Positions 62,004-64,000 of a DNA stretch of 64,000 nt are shown here, piece by piece. The notes beneath the pieces were generated by a model that ran no database searches, was not told the DNA's origin, and saw only the letters and a program-made list of their open reading frames with translations. Numbering within the stretch: the stretch's first letter is position 1; every line of letters starts with the position of its first letter. The translations under genes and the position numbers were made by a program. The stretch comes from Aquisediminimonas sp031376385 (GTDB lineage Bacteria > Pseudomonadota > Alphaproteobacteria > Sphingomonadales > Sphingomonadaceae): the NCBI GenBank assembly GCA_031376385.1, contig JANMDQ010000023.1:124001-188000 (forward strand), read 5' to 3'.

Positions 62004-63197
62004 ATGCGCCGCGCAGCTATTGTCTCCCCCATTCGCACTGCCGTTGGCAAGTTTCAGGGCGCGCTGGCAGGCGTGACGGCGGGTGATCTGGGTGGGGTCA
62101 TCATCAAGGCGCTGGTCGAACGCACGGGCATTGATGCAACGCGTGTGGACGATGTTGTCTTTGCCCAAGGCTATGGGAATGGAGAGGCGCCGTGCATTGC
62201 GCGCTGGTCGCTGTTGCAGGCCGGATTGCCCGTCACAGTTCCGGGATATCAGCTTGACCGGCGCTGTGGATCCGGGCTGCAGGCGATCATCGATGCCGCC
62301 ATGATGGTGCAAACCGGGACCGCTGACATGGTCATTGCGGGCGGCGTTGAGAGCATGTCGAACGTCGAACATTATTCAGTTGATCTGCGCAGAGGCGTGC
62401 GCGCGGGCAATATTACCCTGCATGACCGGCTGACGCGGGGGCGCGTGATGTCTCAACCCGTGGAACGTTTCGGCGTCATCAGCGGGATGATTGAGACGGC
62501 GGAAAATCTGGCCAAAGACTATGGCATCACGCGCGAGGAATGTGACGCCTATGCCGCGATGAGCCACGCCCGCGCCGCAGCGGCGTGGGCAGCAGGCAAA
62601 TTTGACGATGAGCTGGTGCCCGTCACCATTCCGCAAAAGCGCGGTGAGTCGGTGATCTTCAATCATGACGAAGGCTACCGCGCCGACGCGACTGCGGAGT
62701 CGCTTGCCAAGCTCCGTCCGCTTGAAGGCGGCGTGGTAACGGCGGGCAATGCCAGCCAGCAGAATGATGCCGCCGCCGCCTGTCTGGTAGTGGCGGAAGA
62801 TAAGCTGGCGGAACTGGGGCTGGAACCGATGGCGTGGCTGCACAGCTGGGCGGCAGCGGGGTGTGAGCCATCACGCATGGGCATTGGCCCGGTACCCGCC
62901 GTTGAACGCCTGTTCGCGCGCACGGGGTTGACTTGGGATGATATTGACTTGGTCGAACTCAACGAAGCCTTCGCGCCTCAGGTACTTGCGGTGCTCAAAG
63001 GATGGGGGTGGGATGATAGAGACCGGCTGAACGTCAATGGCTCTGGCATCTCATTGGGCCATCCGATTGGAGCCACTGGTGGTCGAATATTGGCAAACCT
63101 GCTGCGCGAGTTGCACCGGCGTGGAGGCCGTTACGGCTTGGAAACGATGTGCATTGGCGGTGGTCAGGGCATTGCCGCGGTCTTTAAGCGAGCCTAA
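62004..63197 (+). CDS. Acetyl-CoA acetyltransferase (thiolase)
   Basis: A 397-residue thiolase with all catalytic residues: C88 (DRRCGSGLQ), H353 (SLGHPIGATGGR) and C383 (CIGGGQG). NEAFAPQ is also conserved. It makes or cleaves acetoacetyl-CoA or beta-ketoacyl-CoA. There is no neighbouring beta-oxidation or PHB gene, so biosynthetic and degradative roles cannot be separated. Its tail overlaps the convergent SRAP gene by 4 bp. Confidence 0.93.
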   Translation: MRRAAIVSPIRTAVGKFQGALAGVTAGDLGGVIIKALVERTGIDATRVDDVVFAQGYGNGEAPCIARWSLLQAGLPVTVPGYQLDRRCGSGLQAIIDAAMMVQTGTADMVIAGGVESMSNVEHYSVDLRRGVRAGNITLHDRLTRGRVMSQPVERFGVISGMIETAENLAKDYGITREECDAYAAMSHARAAAAWAAGKFDDELVPVTIPQKRGESVIFNHDEGYRADATAESLAKLRPLEGGVVTAGNASQQNDAAAACLVVAEDKLAELGLEPMAWLHSWAAAGCEPSRMGIGPVPAVERLFARTGLTWDDIDLVELNEAFAPQVLAVLKGWGWDDRDRLNVNGSGISLGHPIGATGGRILANLLRELHRRGGRYGLETMCIGGGQGIAAVFKRA

Positions 63198-63775
63198 ACT
63201 GCCCCTTCACGTACCGTCATCAGCTGACTGGGAAACGGCGTAATAAGCCGCTGTGCATCCTTCCAATCCGCGCGCAGCCACATGTCATAATCTTCCGCAT
63301 GAAGGATGGCTGGCATTCCCTTATCATGAATCGGCTCCACCAGAGCATTCGGTTCCGTCACGATGAAGGCGAAATGGACCATATCCCCGGTGTCCCGCCA
63401 TATCCCGGCAAGGGCGAACAGTGGCTGAGACGGCAGCGAGAACCAGTGCTGCGTCTTTGCGCCTTTTTCGCCTGACCATTCCTGAAACTGCGTAACTGGC
63501 ACCAGACAGCGCAGCTCAGGATGGCGGAGTGTGCCGATCCAGAATGGGCTTTCAAGATTGCGGATGTTGGTGATGAGGCGATTACCATCGGCATTTGGCG
63601 GCGGCGGAAACCCCCAAAGTGCAGGCCTCAAATAACGCTGCCTCACCCCCGTCACAATTGGCCCAAACCGCGCAGGGGCCATATAACCACCGGGCCACGG
63701 GTCAGATCCGACGTCTGCATCCATCAGAAACCCAATTTGGTCGGCGGGGGCATCAATGCGGTAGTGGTTGCTCAT
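63194..63775 (-). CDS. SRAP-domain (YedK/HMCES-like) protein lacking the catalytic Cys2
   Basis: A 193-residue SRAP protein. The conserved N70 (ITNIRN), E99 (PVTQFQEW) and H150 (EPIHDKGMPAIL) are visible. The N-terminus reads MSNHYRI rather than MC-N/G-xYR, so the cysteine that becomes residue 1 and crosslinks to abasic DNA is replaced by Ser. The open frame has no alternative upstream start with Cys at position 2. It may bind DNA without crosslinking or have another role. It is divergent from recO. Confidence 0.85.
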   Translation of the reverse strand: MSNHYRIDAPADQIGFLMDADVGSDPWPGGYMAPARFGPIVTGVRQRYLRPALWGFPPPPNADGNRLITNIRNLESPFWIGTLRHPELRCLVPVTQFQEWSGEKGAKTQHWFSLPSQPLFALAGIWRDTGDMVHFAFIVTEPNALVEPIHDKGMPAILHAEDYDMWLRADWKDAQRLITPFPSQLMTVREGAV

Positions 63776-63836
63776 TCCTATTAGAATGGCGCAGCGGCGC
63801 TATCGGTCAAGGGCTTTCCTGTGTATCTGCTCATCC

Positions 63837-64000
63837 ATGCACCTGACCGCCCCTGCCATCATCTGCGCCGTCCGCCCCCACGGGGAGCACGGGGCCATAG
63901 TGCGTGCGCTGACGGCGGATCACGGCCTGATGGCGGGCTATGTTCAGGGGGCAAAGTCCCGCACGTTGCGACCGATCCTCATTGCCGGAAATGAAATACG
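63837..64000 (+). CDS. recO: DNA repair protein RecO, N-terminal fragment (runs off the window)
   Basis: The first 54 codons, from ATG 63837, give MHLTAPAIICAVRPHGEHGAI followed by VRALTADHGLMAGYVQGAKS and RTLRPILIAGNEI. This is the OB-fold start of RecO: V...HGE...IVR.LT..HG...G.V.GA.S. RecO loads RecA onto SSB-coated gaps with RecR. The gene continues past 64000. Confidence 0.9.
   Translation, partial: MHLTAPAIICAVRPHGEHGAIVRALTADHGLMAGYVQGAKSRTLRPILIAGNEI

Noticed and set aside
1..64000. CRISPR array, prophage, insertion sequence or integrated element
   Set aside because: No regularly spaced direct repeats, no transposase, integrase or phage structural protein among the frames, and no long stretch of foreign-looking composition.

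Overview
The window looks like a chromosomal segment of an alphaproteobacterium, most likely a sphingomonad (Sphingomonadaceae; Sphingopyxis/Sphingorhabdus-like is a guess). The evidence is the moderately high G+C, the TauE/TIGR02186 pair, a DUF6481 protein, an FzlA-type GST protein, the serC-serA-hisZ-purA run, and dispersed hairpin repeats of types I associate with this order. I see no transposase, integrase, prophage or CRISPR array. Apart from one frameshifted glycosyltransferase, the genes are intact and densely packed, with many 1-8 bp stop/start overlaps.

Layout. 1-3.5 kb (minus): sulfur-type TauE/SafE permease with TIGR02186 partner; NfrB-like glycosyltransferase broken at a G5 run, with an NfrA-like partner. 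3.6-11.4 kb (plus): thioester alpha-2-macroglobulin plus PbpC, a periplasmic defence/repair pair. 11.6-14.6 kb: small proteins, FzlA homologue, dienelactone hydrolase. 14.7-16.2 kb: MITE-like repeat, CoA-ester lyase and MaoC hydratase. 16.2-22.9 kb: lipid-linked sugar/cell-envelope cluster (two GT-C-like membrane proteins, GtrA, methyltransferase, GT2, PAP2 enzyme). 22.9-30.4 kb (minus): argG, purA, hisZ, serA, serC. 30.5-33.5 kb: EmrB-EmrA-MarR efflux operon with a well-defined promoter/operator. 33.6-40.7 kb: hydrolase, COQ4, M2 peptidase, GNAT, AMP nucleosidase, carotenoid oxygenase. 40.7-45.8 kb: DUF2141 protein, membrane LytTR regulator, PlsC-YdcF-FtsX-FtsE, zinc-ribbon protein. 46.1 kb: tRNA-Leu(GAG).

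The most distinctive regions are 46.2-51.1 kb and 51.2-54.0 kb. The first encodes a non-canonical chaperone/usher-like surface assembly system: two DUF4402 exported proteins, a PapD-like chaperone and a 904-residue usher-like barrel with C-terminal SdrD-B/CNA-B-like domains. An intrinsic terminator lies between the main subunit gene and the assembly genes. The second, divergent from it, is a translationally coupled type III PKS - methyltransferase - FAD hydroxylase operon. Its organisation recalls Streptomyces srsABC and predicts a methylated phenolic or quinone lipid.

The rest (54.0-64.0 kb) holds msrB, a class A PBP, a YgjP-type metalloprotease, a YcgN cysteine-cluster protein, a SCO copper chaperone, an ankyrin protein, a large M16 peptidase, a thiolase, a SRAP-family protein lacking its catalytic Cys2, and the start of recO. 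All family assignments come from reading motifs and remembered family features; no database search was run.
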